Source: Moduliflexus sp964602655 (GTDB taxonomy: Bacteria; Moduliflexota; Moduliflexia; Moduliflexales; Moduliflexaceae). Taken from it: a stretch of DNA of 64,000 nucleotides. The translations under genes and the position numbers were made by a program. Positions 33,872-42,951 of the stretch are shown in pieces. Position 1 is the first letter of the stretch; every line of letters begins with the position of its first letter. The DNA lies in NCBI GenBank assembly GCA_964602655.1, contig CAZRSF010000008.1, positions 1 through 64,000 of the forward strand, in the 5' to 3' direction. The notes below the pieces were generated by a model. That model was not told where the DNA came from. It ran no database searches and was given only the letters and a program-made list of their open reading frames with translations.

Positions 33872-36286
33872 TCACATCTCCCGGTTCGTTTCATGCAGAA
33901 GGCGTTCACTGATCACGCTGATCATTTTTTTCAGACTGACCGGCTTACTCAAATACGCATCAGCGCCAGCCTCAAGACACCGTTCGCGGTCTCCCCGCAT
34001 GGCAAGCGCGGTCAGAGCAATCACCGGAATCGAAGAGAGCGCCGGATCCGCTTTGATTCGGCGCGTGGCTTCCAATCCATCCATCACAGGCATTTGAATA
34101 TCCATCAGAATAATATCCGGCCTCGTCTCTTTCGCGATTGACAGGGCTTCTTCGCCATCACGAGCGTGACGCACCTGAAATCCCATCGTCTCCAGATATT
34201 CGGCAATCATGTCATAACTTTCTCGATTATCCTCGGCGACGAGCACAAGATGTGAACGCGCCAGACGTCCTTGTTCATTCGACATCTCCGGTTCTCCTTC
34301 TCTCCTGGATCGTTCTGAAGACGCCGCCAACAGCGCGTCCTCAATCGGACTCCAGGGAAATGACAACGTAAAACATGTCCCCTGACCGACCACGCTTTCA
34401 ACCGACACCGCGCCGCCGAGCAGCGAGATCAAATTCTCGACCAGCGTCAGACCTAATCCTGCGCCTTCTTGCTGACGCGACAGGCTGGTATCGAGTTGAA
34501 TGAACGGCTCGAATAATCGTTCCATGTCTTCCGGCGCAATGCCGATGCCCGTATCGCGCACAGAGAAATAGACCGCTTCCGCCTGCCGGTCGCCTGCGAC
34601 CGATAACGTCACCTCGCCGCCCTCATGCGTAAATTTGACCGCATTCATCAATACATTGACCAGAATTTGTTTGAGCCGCCGCTCATCGCTGCGCATCACC
34701 GTCACACTCGGATCGAACCGCGTCACGATGCGCAACGATTTTTTCATGGCAATCTGCTTGATCAGCAGCAAACTGATGTCACACACCTGCGAAATCAGCA
34801 CCGGACGAATGTCTAATGACAGCGTTCCGGCTTCGATTTTGGCAATGTCTAAAATATCGTTAATCAATGATAACAGGTGATGCCCGCTCTGTTCGATTGC
34901 CCCTAACGATTGACGCTGTTTGTCGTTCAGCGCCCCATACACCTCTTCTTGCAGCACTTGCGCAAATCCTAACACCGTGTTGAGCGGGGTGCGGATTTCG
35001 TGGCTCATATTCGCTAAAAACTCGCTTTTTTGACGATTCGCGCGTTGTAATAGATCGTACATCGCGCGCAAATTCGCTTCGGCCTCCTCGCGTTTGACGA
35101 TTTCCGCCTGTAAGCGTTGATTCGCCGTCAGCAGTTCTGCGGTGCGTTCGTGAACGCGGCATTCCAGGCCATCGCGAGCGCGCTGGACTTCTTCATACAG
35201 CCGGGCGTTCTCAATCGCAATCGCGGCCTGGCCGGCCAGCAGCGTCATCAAGGCGATATGCTCTTCATTGAACATGTTCGGGTTCGTTTTGCTGTGGGCG
35301 TCTAACGTGCCGATAATTTTTCCCCCGACGTTCAATGGGACACTGGCAATCGCTAATATCCTGTCGCGGGCGGCGGCAGGATTGTCGAAACGAGAATCAT
35401 TCGGGGCGTTATTGGCGATAATCGGCAATCCAGTCTGCGCGACGCGACCGGCGATACTTTGACCGAGTTGATCTTTGGTATATCTGATCATGTGATCGCT
35501 CAATCCATACGCTTTGGCAATCGTCAAACATTCCTGCGCGTCGTCAAACAAAAGAATCGCACCCGTGTCGCAACGCAGCAGAGTGACGATATTGAGGACG
35601 ATCATGTCCAACACATCATCTACGCGCAATCGTCCGGTAATCATCTGCCCGATGGTATGCAGCGCCATCAATTCCTGATTGGCGATTTGCAAGGCCGCCG
35701 TGCGCTCCGCCACGCGCCGTTCCAATGTGTCATGCGCGTGTTGCAAACGCTCGCGCGCGCGTTTCCGTTCCCAATAACACCCAATCATTTCCGCCGCAGT
35801 TTGCAGCAGACGAATATCATCATCGCCCCATTCGCGCGCGTTCCGCGTGTCGTCGAAGCCGATGAATCCCATCCACTCGTCATGCAAACGAATCGGCAGG
35901 ACGAGAATCGAAAGAATATCCTGTGCGGCCAGAATGTCCTGTTCTTGTTCGGAGAGTGTTTCGACAATGCCGTAATATGGGAGTCCCTGAGAAAGCGTGG
36001 CGTATAACCGAGGCGCGTGCGTTCGGTATGGCAGGCGTTGCAAACGGTTGTTCTCGATCTGAGAGGCAACGCCTGCTGCGCAGACCTCGTGTGTCTGGCT
36101 CATGCAGAGGCCATCTTGCGGATCGTCAATATTCTCGAAAAGATACACGCGACTGGCATTCGACGCTTCTAAAAGCGCATTCAACACCTGTTGCAACGCA
36201 TCGTCGCTTTCGCGCGTCAGCAACGAACGAGAACAGAATGCCAGACTCTTTTCATAGCATAACCGAACGAACAACGATTGTTCCAT
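33872..36286 (-). CDS. GAF-domain hybrid histidine kinase with one receiver
   Basis: This is an 804-residue soluble sensor kinase. Two GAF domains (about 15-170 and 205-365), joined by a coiled coil, precede HisKA (NMSHEIRTPLNTVLGFA). The ATPase (NAVKFTHEGGE, DTGIGI, GAGLGLTL) and a C-terminal receiver with phosphoacceptor IILMDIQMPVMDG and YLSKPV follow. It has no membrane helix, so it senses a cytoplasmic signal. The open frame extends to 36376, but the start at 36286 lies two bases after the rhamnulokinase stop, which is the usual spacing for coupling. Its stop is one base before the porin start. It thus links rhaB with the signalling operon. Confidence 0.88.
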   Translation of the reverse strand: MEQSLFVRLCYEKSLAFCSRSLLTRESDDALQQVLNALLEASNASRVYLFENIDDPQDGLCMSQTHEVCAAGVASQIENNRLQRLPYRTHAPRLYATLSQGLPYYGIVETLSEQEQDILAAQDILSILVLPIRLHDEWMGFIGFDDTRNAREWGDDDIRLLQTAAEMIGCYWERKRARERLQHAHDTLERRVAERTAALQIANQELMALHTIGQMITGRLRVDDVLDMIVLNIVTLLRCDTGAILLFDDAQECLTIAKAYGLSDHMIRYTKDQLGQSIAGRVAQTGLPIIANNAPNDSRFDNPAAARDRILAIASVPLNVGGKIIGTLDAHSKTNPNMFNEEHIALMTLLAGQAAIAIENARLYEEVQRARDGLECRVHERTAELLTANQRLQAEIVKREEAEANLRAMYDLLQRANRQKSEFLANMSHEIRTPLNTVLGFAQVLQEEVYGALNDKQRQSLGAIEQSGHHLLSLINDILDIAKIEAGTLSLDIRPVLISQVCDISLLLIKQIAMKKSLRIVTRFDPSVTVMRSDERRLKQILVNVLMNAVKFTHEGGEVTLSVAGDRQAEAVYFSVRDTGIGIAPEDMERLFEPFIQLDTSLSRQQEGAGLGLTLVENLISLLGGAVSVESVVGQGTCFTLSFPWSPIEDALLAASSERSRREGEPEMSNEQGRLARSHLVLVAEDNRESYDMIAEYLETMGFQVRHARDGEEALSIAKETRPDIILMDIQMPVMDGLEATRRIKADPALSSIPVIALTALAMRGDRERCLEAGADAYLSKPVSLKKMISVISERLLHETNREM

Positions 36287-36288
36287 CT

Positions 36289-37779
36289 CTATTCCGACGA
36301 CATGACGACGCGAAAGCGTTGATACGCGTCTTCCCATCGCTCCGTCTGCTGTGGCTCGTACATCACCACATCGCACGACCGTTTCACCAATTCCCGTCCT
36401 TCTTCAATCGAACCGATATCGCCGGTCGCAATCGCCTGCATCATCATATTTCCGATGGCGGTGGCTTCAATCGGCCCGGCCATGACCGGTTTCCCGGTCG
36501 CATTGGCGGCAAACTGGCAGAGCAGCGTATTTTGCACGCCGCCGCCGACAATGTGCAACACCTCAACCGGTTTTCCTCGCAACGTTTCCAATGATTCTAA
36601 GACAGAACGATACGTGCAGGCCAGACTTTCCAGGACGCAGCGCGTGATTTCTCCGCGTGTGCTCGGCGCGGTTCGACCGCTGCGTTTGCAGAAATCCACA
36701 ATCGTTTCCGGCATGTCGGCGGGATTCAAAAAGCGCGCGTCATTCGGATCAATCGCCGCCATAAATGGCGCAGCCGCTTCGGCCTCGCGCATCATATCGC
36801 CGAAATTCAAGGCCGTTCCCTGCCGCTCCCATATCCGTTTGCATTCCTGCACCAGCCATAATCCGCTGATATTTTTCAGAAACCGGAACGTCTTGCCGAC
36901 GCCGCCTTCATTCGTCATGTTATGCCGCAGCGACTCCGAACCGATGATCGGCTGCGGAATTTCCAGGCCGAGCAGCGACCAGGTGCCGGAACTCAGATAC
37001 GCCCAATCCGAGCCTTTTGCCGGAACAGCAGCGACGGCGGACGCGGTATCGTGGCTGGCGGACGCGATGACCGGGACTGCGCCAAGTCCGGTCATGTCGG
37101 CAATTTCCGGCAGCAGACGTTCGACAATCGTTCCGGGCTGCACAATCGGCGCGCGCAGAATATGCGTCGGAATCCCCAACTGCTGCAAGAGCGGCGTCGC
37201 CCACGTTCCTGCGCGCGGATCGTACATCTGCGTGGTCGTGACATCAGTGAATTCGTTGACTTTCGCCCCGGTAAAAAAATAGGTAAACAACGACGGCATC
37301 ATCAGCAGCGTGTCGGCAATCTCCAATTGCGGCGAGCCTGTGGCGGCCATCGCATATAATTGGAACAGGGAGTTTATTTGCATGAATTGAACGCCTGTGG
37401 AATCGAACACGGCTTCGCGCCCGCCCGCCGATGCGCAGACGCGCTCCACCATGCCGTCGGTGCGATGGTCGCGATAATGATACGGATTGCCGATCAGCGT
37501 ACCGTCTTTCGCCAGCAAGCCGTAATCCACGCCCCAGGTGTCGAATCCGATCCCGCTTAACGGTTCGGCATACCGCTTTTTATACTGGAACAGGGCTTCG
37601 AGCATTTCGCGGAACAAGCCTAAAACATTCCAATACATACTGCCATTCAAGGAGGTTGGGCCGTTCGAGAAACGATGCAGTTCTTCAATCGAAATTTTGT
37701 CGTTTTTCAGGATTCCCACCACGCCGCGCCCACTGGACGCGCCAAGATCGAACGCGAGAAAATGTTTTGCCGCTGCCAT
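36289..37779 (-). CDS. rhaB: rhamnulokinase
   Basis: This is a 496-residue FGGY-family sugar kinase. The ATP-binding phosphate 1 motif is FLAFDLGASSGRGVVG at 7-22. Then come TWGVDYGLL, YHYRDHRTDGM, the conserved SHDTASAVAAVP, SSGTWSLLGLE and HIVGGGVQNTLLCQFAANATG. This combination is specific for rhamnulokinases, which phosphorylate L-rhamnulose at C1. The frame continues to 37881, but those extra 34 residues are a translated CCCCTCC repeat, so 37779 is used. No isomerase, aldolase or transporter is next to it; instead a GAF hybrid kinase follows after 2 bp. Other FGGY members are possible, but the motifs favour RhaB. Confidence 0.85.
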   Translation of the reverse strand: MAAAKHFLAFDLGASSGRGVVGILKNDKISIEELHRFSNGPTSLNGSMYWNVLGLFREMLEALFQYKKRYAEPLSGIGFDTWGVDYGLLAKDGTLIGNPYHYRDHRTDGMVERVCASAGGREAVFDSTGVQFMQINSLFQLYAMAATGSPQLEIADTLLMMPSLFTYFFTGAKVNEFTDVTTTQMYDPRAGTWATPLLQQLGIPTHILRAPIVQPGTIVERLLPEIADMTGLGAVPVIASASHDTASAVAAVPAKGSDWAYLSSGTWSLLGLEIPQPIIGSESLRHNMTNEGGVGKTFRFLKNISGLWLVQECKRIWERQGTALNFGDMMREAEAAAPFMAAIDPNDARFLNPADMPETIVDFCKRSGRTAPSTRGEITRCVLESLACTYRSVLESLETLRGKPVEVLHIVGGGVQNTLLCQFAANATGKPVMAGPIEATAIGNMMMQAIATGDIGSIEEGRELVKRSCDVVMYEPQQTERWEDAYQRFRVVMSSE

Positions 37780-37786
37780 AATTTGA

Positions 37787-37874
37787 CCCACCCCTTGCCC
37801 CTCCCAGGAGGGGATAATATGCTTGCCTTTCCAGGGGACACGTGTTTCCCCTCCTGGGAGGGGCAAGGGGTGGG
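37787..37874. repeat. 88-bp inverted repeat, CCCACCCC...CCCCTCCTGGGAGGGG family
   Basis: Perfect 28-bp arms (37787-37814 and 37847-37874) surround a 32-bp centre between cobC and rhaB. Each arm itself holds a CCCCTCC/GGAGGGG hairpin. Related elements lie at 22882, 24356, 40414, 48067 and 49901. Confidence 0.9.
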
Positions 37875-37883
37875 CATCCATTT

Positions 37884-38453
37884 TTATCGGTTCATATATT
37901 GAATAATCGGAACGTGTTCCATAAACGAAATTTTTGTGACGCCGCCGAAATCGGCTCCAAGCTGTAATGATTTTGCCAGCGGCATGTCGAGCAGATGCGC
38001 GATCAATGCCCGAATGACGCCGCCATGCGTGATAATCAATATCGGGAGATCGTCATCTTGCGCGGCCATCAAATCATCCCAGAAGGCGACTGCGCGATGA
38101 TATTGATCCAGAAACGATTCGCCGTTCGGGCAGCGCGTAAACGCCGCATCCTCGCTCCAGGCGTTGAGCGAACCCAGCCCGATGTCGTCCCATTTCTGCA
38201 TTTCCCAGTCGCCGAAATTCAGTTCCAGCAAACGCGCATCGAATCGAATCTTCTGATTGCCGAGAAGCTCGGCAAGTCGGCGGCAGCGCGCCAACGGGCT
38301 TGAATAGACGCGCAACGCTTGCGGCTGTGGCAATTTTTTCCGCACGTCTTCGCATTCCGCCTCAAACGTGTCGGCCAGCGCGACATCCGTCTGCCCGTAG
38401 CAAATGCCCGGCGCGACGCCCACACGGGTATGTCGAATCAAATAGAGTTCCAT
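37884..38453 (-). CDS. cobC: histidine phosphatase family protein, probable alpha-ribazole phosphatase
   Basis: This is a 189-residue phosphoglycerate-mutase-like phosphatase. The phospho-histidine motif LIRHTRVG is at 5-12, the pattern GICYGQTDVALAD is typical of CobC, the second Arg is in SSPLARCRRLAE, the acid is in LELNFGDWEMQKWDDI and the second His is in IITHGGVIRAL. It would remove phosphate from alpha-ribazole-5-phosphate or the cobalamin-phosphate made by CobS. The start at 38453 follows a purine-rich ribosome site; the upstream part of the frame is a palindromic repeat. It is third in a cobT-cobS-cobC order. Confidence 0.82.
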   Translation of the reverse strand: MELYLIRHTRVGVAPGICYGQTDVALADTFEAECEDVRKKLPQPQALRVYSSPLARCRRLAELLGNQKIRFDARLLELNFGDWEMQKWDDIGLGSLNAWSEDAAFTRCPNGESFLDQYHRAVAFWDDLMAAQDDDLPILIITHGGVIRALIAHLLDMPLAKSLQLGADFGGVTKISFMEHVPIIQYMNR

Positions 38454-38473
38454 CCGCCCTTCCTTGCAGGAAA

Positions 38474-38506
38474 AGCTGTCAGACACTTTGAAAGTGTCTG
38501 ACAGCT
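38474..38506. repeat. palindromic repeat, TGTCAGACAC family
   Basis: AGCTGTCAGACACTTT and AAAGTGTCTGACAGCT are perfect 16-bp arms with a single central G, between cobS and cobC. Confidence 0.88.
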
Positions 38507-38521
38507 ACGTCACGTTATAAT

Positions 38522-39298
38522 TTACATCATCGCCACGACGACCACATAAAAAACGACTTCCGCAATCTGTTGCACCGCGCCGAGGCAGTCGCCGGTATAG
38601 CCACCAATCTTGTGAAAAAAATAGCGGCCTGCGAGTTCGCGTGTCAGCCAGACCGCCGCGAGGCCGACGCCGAACACGCGCCATTCTTTTGTGACCAGCG
38701 CAAGCAAAAAAAACGGAAACAGGCCGCAGATTCCGGTAAACAGCAGTTCGCCCGCGCTCAATTTCCGAACGACCGCTTTCGCCTTGCTGGATTCATCGTC
38801 GTTCCGCGCATATCCATACGAAGCCATCAGCGAAATCGAGGCAAACCGGCTTAATGCGTGGCCGCTAATCATGACTATCGGCAGCAGCAGCGAACGCATC
38901 GAAACGAGGCAGAGCAGCTTGAACCCAAGCATCAAAATCAAGCCGATCACGCCATAGACGCCGATATACGAGTCTTTCATGATGGCAAGAATCTGCTCTT
39001 TCGTCCAGCCCGCGCCGAAGCCGTCGCAAACATCCGCAAACCCGTCTTCATGCAATGCGCCCGTAATCAGAATCGTCGCCGTCATGCTCAGCAGAATAGC
39101 TAACGGGAGCGGCAGCAGCAGGCTTGCCGCCCAGAATGCGCCCGCGCCCATCGTGCCAACCATCCAGCCGACGAGCGGAAAATAGCGGGACGCCTGACTG
39201 AAGGCGTCCTTTGCGTATTCGTCTTCCAGCACGATCCCCGGAAGGCGCGTAAAAAAGAGCAACGCGGCTAAGAACGCATGAAATTCGCGTTGAATCAT
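38522..39298 (-). CDS. cobS: adenosylcobinamide-GDP ribazoletransferase (cobalamin synthase)
   Basis: This is a 258-residue inner-membrane enzyme with about six helices that joins the lower ligand alpha-ribazole to adenosylcobinamide-GDP. The family signature is present: FFTRLPG near the start, RYFPLVGWMVGTMGAG, GALHEDGFADVCDGFGAGW with the conserved His-Glu-Asp-Gly-x-Ala-Asp cluster, IMKDSYIGVYG and the KIGGYTGDCLGA end motif. The ATG overlaps the cobT stop by four bases (ATGA). Length is normal. The pair CobT/CobS plus CobC suffices for lower-ligand activation and attachment. Confidence 0.95.
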   Translation of the reverse strand: MIQREFHAFLAALLFFTRLPGIVLEDEYAKDAFSQASRYFPLVGWMVGTMGAGAFWAASLLLPLPLAILLSMTATILITGALHEDGFADVCDGFGAGWTKEQILAIMKDSYIGVYGVIGLILMLGFKLLCLVSMRSLLLPIVMISGHALSRFASISLMASYGYARNDDESSKAKAVVRKLSAGELLFTGICGLFPFFLLALVTKEWRVFGVGLAAVWLTRELAGRYFFHKIGGYTGDCLGAVQQIAEVVFYVVVVAMM

Positions 39299-40341
39299 GA
39301 CGCCGCGCTCACGCCCGCCGATTCGAACGACGCCATGTCATTCAGAAATCGCGCCGCCGATTCCACTAACGGATACGCCACGACCGCGCCCGTGCCTTCG
39401 CCGAGGCGCATATTCAGCCGCAGCAACGGTTCGCCATGCAGCAATTCCAGCATTTTGCGGTGTCCCGGTTCTTCGGATTGATGGCCGAAAACGCAATAAT
39501 CCAGCACCGCCGGATAGAGCCGCGACGCGACGAACAACGCGGATGTGCTGATAAACCCGTCCACGAGAATCACCATGCGTTCTTGCGCGGCCTGAAGATA
39601 TGCCCCGCAAATCATCGCAATTTCGAATCCGCCGAACGTCGTCAACACCTGAAACGGGTTGTCGCCGATGTGGTGATGCCGGATCGCGGCCTGCAAAATT
39701 TCGATTTTCTTCTTCACGGCCGGATGCGCCAAACCCGCGCCCGGCCCGACGCAATTTTCTACCGGGAAATCGCCTAATTGACTTAAAATGATGGAGGCTG
39801 CCGACGTATTGCCGATGCCCATTTCGCCGCAAATCAAGATATTGCAGCCGTCCTGACGCATCTGCCGCGCGACGTCCGCGCCCGCCGAAATTGCCTGTTC
39901 GCATTGTTCCGGTGTCATCGCCGATTCGCGCAGGAAATTTTTCGTGCCTGCCGCCACCTTGCGTTTCAGCAAATGCGGATGCTCCGGCAACTCGCCGTTG
40001 ACGCCTGCGTCAATCACAAAAAGTTCCATGCCATGCTGACGGGCAAAGACGTTAATCGCTGCGCCGCCCGCGAGAAAATTCAAGACCATCTGGCGCGTCA
40101 CTTCTTGCGGATACGGGCTGACGCCTTCCGCCGCCACGCCGTGATCTCCGGCAAACACCAACACGGTCGGGCGCGACAATTTCGGGGTCAGCGTCCCCTG
40201 AATCTGCCCGATGCGCAGCGCTAACCGTTCGAGCAGCCCTAATGACCCAAGCGGTTTGGTTTTATTATCAATCGCGTGCTGTAATTTTTCAACGAGATCA
40301 GCTTTCAACGGTTCGATCCGGAACGTTCGTTTCAACGTCAT
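39295..40341 (-). CDS. cobT: nicotinate-nucleotide-dimethylbenzimidazole phosphoribosyltransferase
   Basis: This is a 348-residue enzyme that activates the lower ligand base to its alpha-ribotide. It has the family order: KTKPLGSLGLLERLALRIGQIQGT, VFAGDHGVAAEGVSPYPQEVT, FLAGGAAINVFARQ, CGEMGIGNTSAASI, VGPGAGLAHPAVKKKIEIL, LTTFGGFEIAMICGA and FGHQSEEPGHRKML near the C-terminus, which carries the catalytic Glu region. The length is as expected. It is the first gene of cobT-cobS-cobC. I looked for a B12 riboswitch in the leader and found only a composite palindrome. Confidence 0.95.
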   Translation of the reverse strand: MTLKRTFRIEPLKADLVEKLQHAIDNKTKPLGSLGLLERLALRIGQIQGTLTPKLSRPTVLVFAGDHGVAAEGVSPYPQEVTRQMVLNFLAGGAAINVFARQHGMELFVIDAGVNGELPEHPHLLKRKVAAGTKNFLRESAMTPEQCEQAISAGADVARQMRQDGCNILICGEMGIGNTSAASIILSQLGDFPVENCVGPGAGLAHPAVKKKIEILQAAIRHHHIGDNPFQVLTTFGGFEIAMICGAYLQAAQERMVILVDGFISTSALFVASRLYPAVLDYCVFGHQSEEPGHRKMLELLHGEPLLRLNMRLGEGTGAVVAYPLVESAARFLNDMASFESAGVSAAS

Positions 40342-40413
40342 AACAAATTCCTTTCATTGTTCAGAGTGAGAGTTCAGGGTTCGCATTTCCGTCGCCGAAG
40401 GCGACCGATTCCC

Positions 40414-40558
40414 CTTCTGGGAGTTGGGCTGTTAAGTTCTGTCATTGCGAGCGCTTTTCAGCGAAGCAATCCCTGTATTCGACGAGATTGCTTCGTCGCT
40501 AACGCTCCTCGCAATGACAGTTTTTTGCAAGAACTTAACAGCCCTGCCCTCCCAGAAG
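40414..40558. repeat. composite palindrome with GTCATTGCGAG core
   Basis: The outer arms (CTTCTGGGA, then GGGCTGTTAAGTTCT, and their complements) enclose an inner element CTGTCATTGCGAG...CTCGCAATGACAG with GAAGCAATC/GATTGCTTC inside. The same design occurs at 49901-50059. It looks like one repeat type inserted into another. Confidence 0.85.
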
Positions 40559-40564
40559 AGGGAT

Positions 40565-41818
40565 CTACTTCAACCGCGAGAGCAAGCGCTGCAACAATAA
40601 CGCGGTGGTTCTGGTGTTTCGTTCGATTTCCAGGTTCAATGAAATGACATTGCTGGTGATCAGGCACGTCAGCGATGCCAGCGCTCCGGCAATCAGCGTT
40701 AACACGGCGTAGCGCATCCGTTCCGGGTCTGTCCAGGTTTCCGGGGTCGTCACTTCCGGCCGCACGAAATAGATCATTCCGGCGATCACAATACCGATCA
40801 GCATCGCGAGCAAACTGACGCCCTGCAACGCTTTTGCAAACGTCGTGTACCATGAAAATTTATTGGTTAATGTGCGGAGGTCTTCCTGTAACGTGTCTTC
40901 AAGTTCTTGCAGACTCAATTGCGGCGCGCGTTTATCTCGCGCTTGCAACGGCAGGCTCGCCAGATCAATCGGCGGCGGCGCGGGCTGTTCCTCCGTCTCA
41001 GGCTGCGTTCGAACGTGAGTCGAACCGGCTTGTTCCGGCGCGGTTTCCGTTTTACGCTCGACTTTCGGTTTCGTCTTCGGTTTGATCTCTGTCAGGGCTT
41101 CCTGGCACATCACGCAGAATTGCGCGCCGTCCTGGTTTTCATAGCTGCAATGCGGGCAACGCACGGTTTTTCGCTTGTCTTTTGTCGCGCTGATCGGCTC
41201 CGGTTTGTCCCGCTGTTTCACCATAATGATGTTCTGGCATTTGGTGCATTTCGTTTTCGCGCCCTGCGGAGAGATTTTGGCGTCATCTACCCAATACACT
41301 TCGCCGCAATTGTCGCATTGAAATTTCATCCACGAAATCAATTGAAACCATATTTGCCGCGAATAATCCTCGAAAAATTTGAACTCGGGAAAACTGACGA
41401 TTTTCCCGGATTTCAAAAATTCCAGCGTGTGATCGTCCACATAGACCGAATCCGTTTGCTCGATCAGATAATACAAAAATGCCGTAAAATTATCCTTCGA
41501 CCGTTGCGACACTTCCGGCAGGAACTGGCGGTAATTGACCGCTTTCTGCGGTAGCCGGAACGGCATGGGGTGGCCGTACACAAAGAGTTCGATATACCAC
41601 GTATCCGGATCGATATCCAGCCGGAATGCCATCAGCAACGACACGTCGGCATATTTGATAATTCCGCCGTCAGACCGATTCAAATTCAACCCGTCGTCCA
41701 TCGCTGTCACGCGGCTGGTTTGATACGCTTTGGTGGCCGGCGCATCCCCTTCCGGCGGTTTCGGTTTGACGATCCGCAGTTTCTCCCGAATCTGTTCTAA
41801 TTTTAAGGATGGTTCCAT
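40565..41818 (-). CDS. zinc-ribbon membrane protein of unknown function
   Basis: The predicted protein has 417 residues. The first 170 contain no domain I know. Then come two zinc ribbons: FQCDNCGEVYWVDD...TKCTKCQNIIMV (MJ0042-type) and VRCPHCSYENQDGAQFCVMCQEAL. A Pro/Glu-rich linker of about 70 residues follows, and two membrane helices lie near 340-360 and 375-395 with a short cytoplasmic end. The start at 41818 has GAGGGG at good spacing. The middle part DPDTWYIELFVYGHPMPFRLP is reminiscent of PilZ-like or sensor beta folds, but this is not secure. It stands upstream of the cob genes on the same strand, with a repeat between. Confidence 0.7.
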   Translation of the reverse strand: MEPSLKLEQIREKLRIVKPKPPEGDAPATKAYQTSRVTAMDDGLNLNRSDGGIIKYADVSLLMAFRLDIDPDTWYIELFVYGHPMPFRLPQKAVNYRQFLPEVSQRSKDNFTAFLYYLIEQTDSVYVDDHTLEFLKSGKIVSFPEFKFFEDYSRQIWFQLISWMKFQCDNCGEVYWVDDAKISPQGAKTKCTKCQNIIMVKQRDKPEPISATKDKRKTVRCPHCSYENQDGAQFCVMCQEALTEIKPKTKPKVERKTETAPEQAGSTHVRTQPETEEQPAPPPIDLASLPLQARDKRAPQLSLQELEDTLQEDLRTLTNKFSWYTTFAKALQGVSLLAMLIGIVIAGMIYFVRPEVTTPETWTDPERMRYAVLTLIAGALASLTCLITSNVISLNLEIERNTRTTALLLQRLLSRLK

Positions 41819-42129
41819 AGCTCGTCCCCTCAATAACTACAAGAATGCTGATTACTGGCGATTTTCGCCCAATAAACGTCAACGGAATGCTTCGTCATGA
41901 CAACATGCGCAATATGAGAAGTGCGAACGCAGCTTTCGCGGTCAAAGCGGCGCTTTGAGACTCCTCGCGCATGTTCGATCTCAGCGAAGTCGAAACGTAT
42001 TCATGATCAGCAGAGTATGAAGCAGTTTTTTCCTTCGTCAAGTTTATTTTCAATAGAATCATGATTTCCAGACAATCTCGCCCGTCTTTAAACTTGACAA
42101 GTTTCCCCTCGCTTCGGTATGAAAACGCT

Positions 42130-42951
42130 ATGCAGAATTCTGTTTCCAAAGAAGAACGCTACGCCATTTTACACGCGGCGCTGTTGAAGCCGACGAACCT
42201 GTTGGTTCTGGCCGTCGGCTGCCTGGCGGCGAAATTTTCGTTTATGCTGATTCCGGTCGGCATCATGGCGTATGGGATTTTGTGCTATCTGGATGTGAGT
42301 AATGATGAGTTTGTGAAGAAAATCCTCGGCACGATGGGGCGTGCCGAAGCGCTGCCGATACATCAGAGGCCGACAATCAATCCGCCGCTGTCTACGGATT
42401 CCGCCGAAACGCTTACGCCGGAATTGTGGCAGTTTCAGCAGCAGATTGCCGTTATGAATCGAAAAATCGCGGACAGTTATCATCAGGCCGACGATTTTAC
42501 CCGCCAATTGATTGGCGACCTGTCGCAGATCGAAGAGATTGCCGAAAAAAGCCAGCGTTTCATCCGCAAAGCGCAGCAAATTACGGACTATCTCGCGTCG
42601 GCAGATGCAACGCAGGTTCAAGAAGGCATCGAGAGCTTGCAAGCGACGCTGCGCGCCACCACCGATACGTTTTCCCAATCGCAGTACCAACAGGCGCTTG
42701 AAAATCGGCAGGCGCACTTGCAGACGATTCGCGACCTGCAATGCATTTACGAGCGGCTGCGCTCGCAACTGACCAACATCGCTGTCGCGTTCGAGAGTAT
42801 CTATTCCCGGATGGTCAAACTCAGCAGCACAGATGTCACGCTGACAGACGTGGAAAGTCAAGCTGTCGCCGCGCAGCTTCAACGCATGTTGCGCGACATG
42901 GCGCAGTTAGACGCGGCGATGAACGCGCAGCTTGCGCTTCACGCGCCCTGA
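42130..42951 (+). CDS. membrane-anchored coiled-coil protein of unknown function
   Basis: This is a 273-residue protein starting MQNSVSKEERYAILHAALLKPTN. One or two membrane helices (about 22-56, LLVLAVGCLAAKFSFMLIPVGIMAYGILCYL) are followed by a long helical region rich in Gln, Ala and Glu that should form coiled coils. The start at 42130 is preferred to 42061 because the longer N-terminus has no hydrophobic or conserved character. It converges with moaE, and the two coding regions overlap by 13 bases. I do not recognise a family; the architecture is like scaffold or toxic-anion-resistance-type helper proteins, without their motifs. Confidence 0.7.
   Translation: MQNSVSKEERYAILHAALLKPTNLLVLAVGCLAAKFSFMLIPVGIMAYGILCYLDVSNDEFVKKILGTMGRAEALPIHQRPTINPPLSTDSAETLTPELWQFQQQIAVMNRKIADSYHQADDFTRQLIGDLSQIEEIAEKSQRFIRKAQQITDYLASADATQVQEGIESLQATLRATTDTFSQSQYQQALENRQAHLQTIRDLQCIYERLRSQLTNIAVAFESIYSRMVKLSSTDVTLTDVESQAVAAQLQRMLRDMAQLDAAMNAQLALHAP

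Noticed and set aside
40342..40564. Possible cobalamin riboswitch upstream of cobT
   Set aside because: I looked for the B12 box and found only the composite GTCATTGCGAG palindrome and flanks.
42169..42882. Leftward frame of 237 codons
   Set aside because: Antisense to the coiled-coil protein at 42130-42951, which has a membrane segment and a sensible start.
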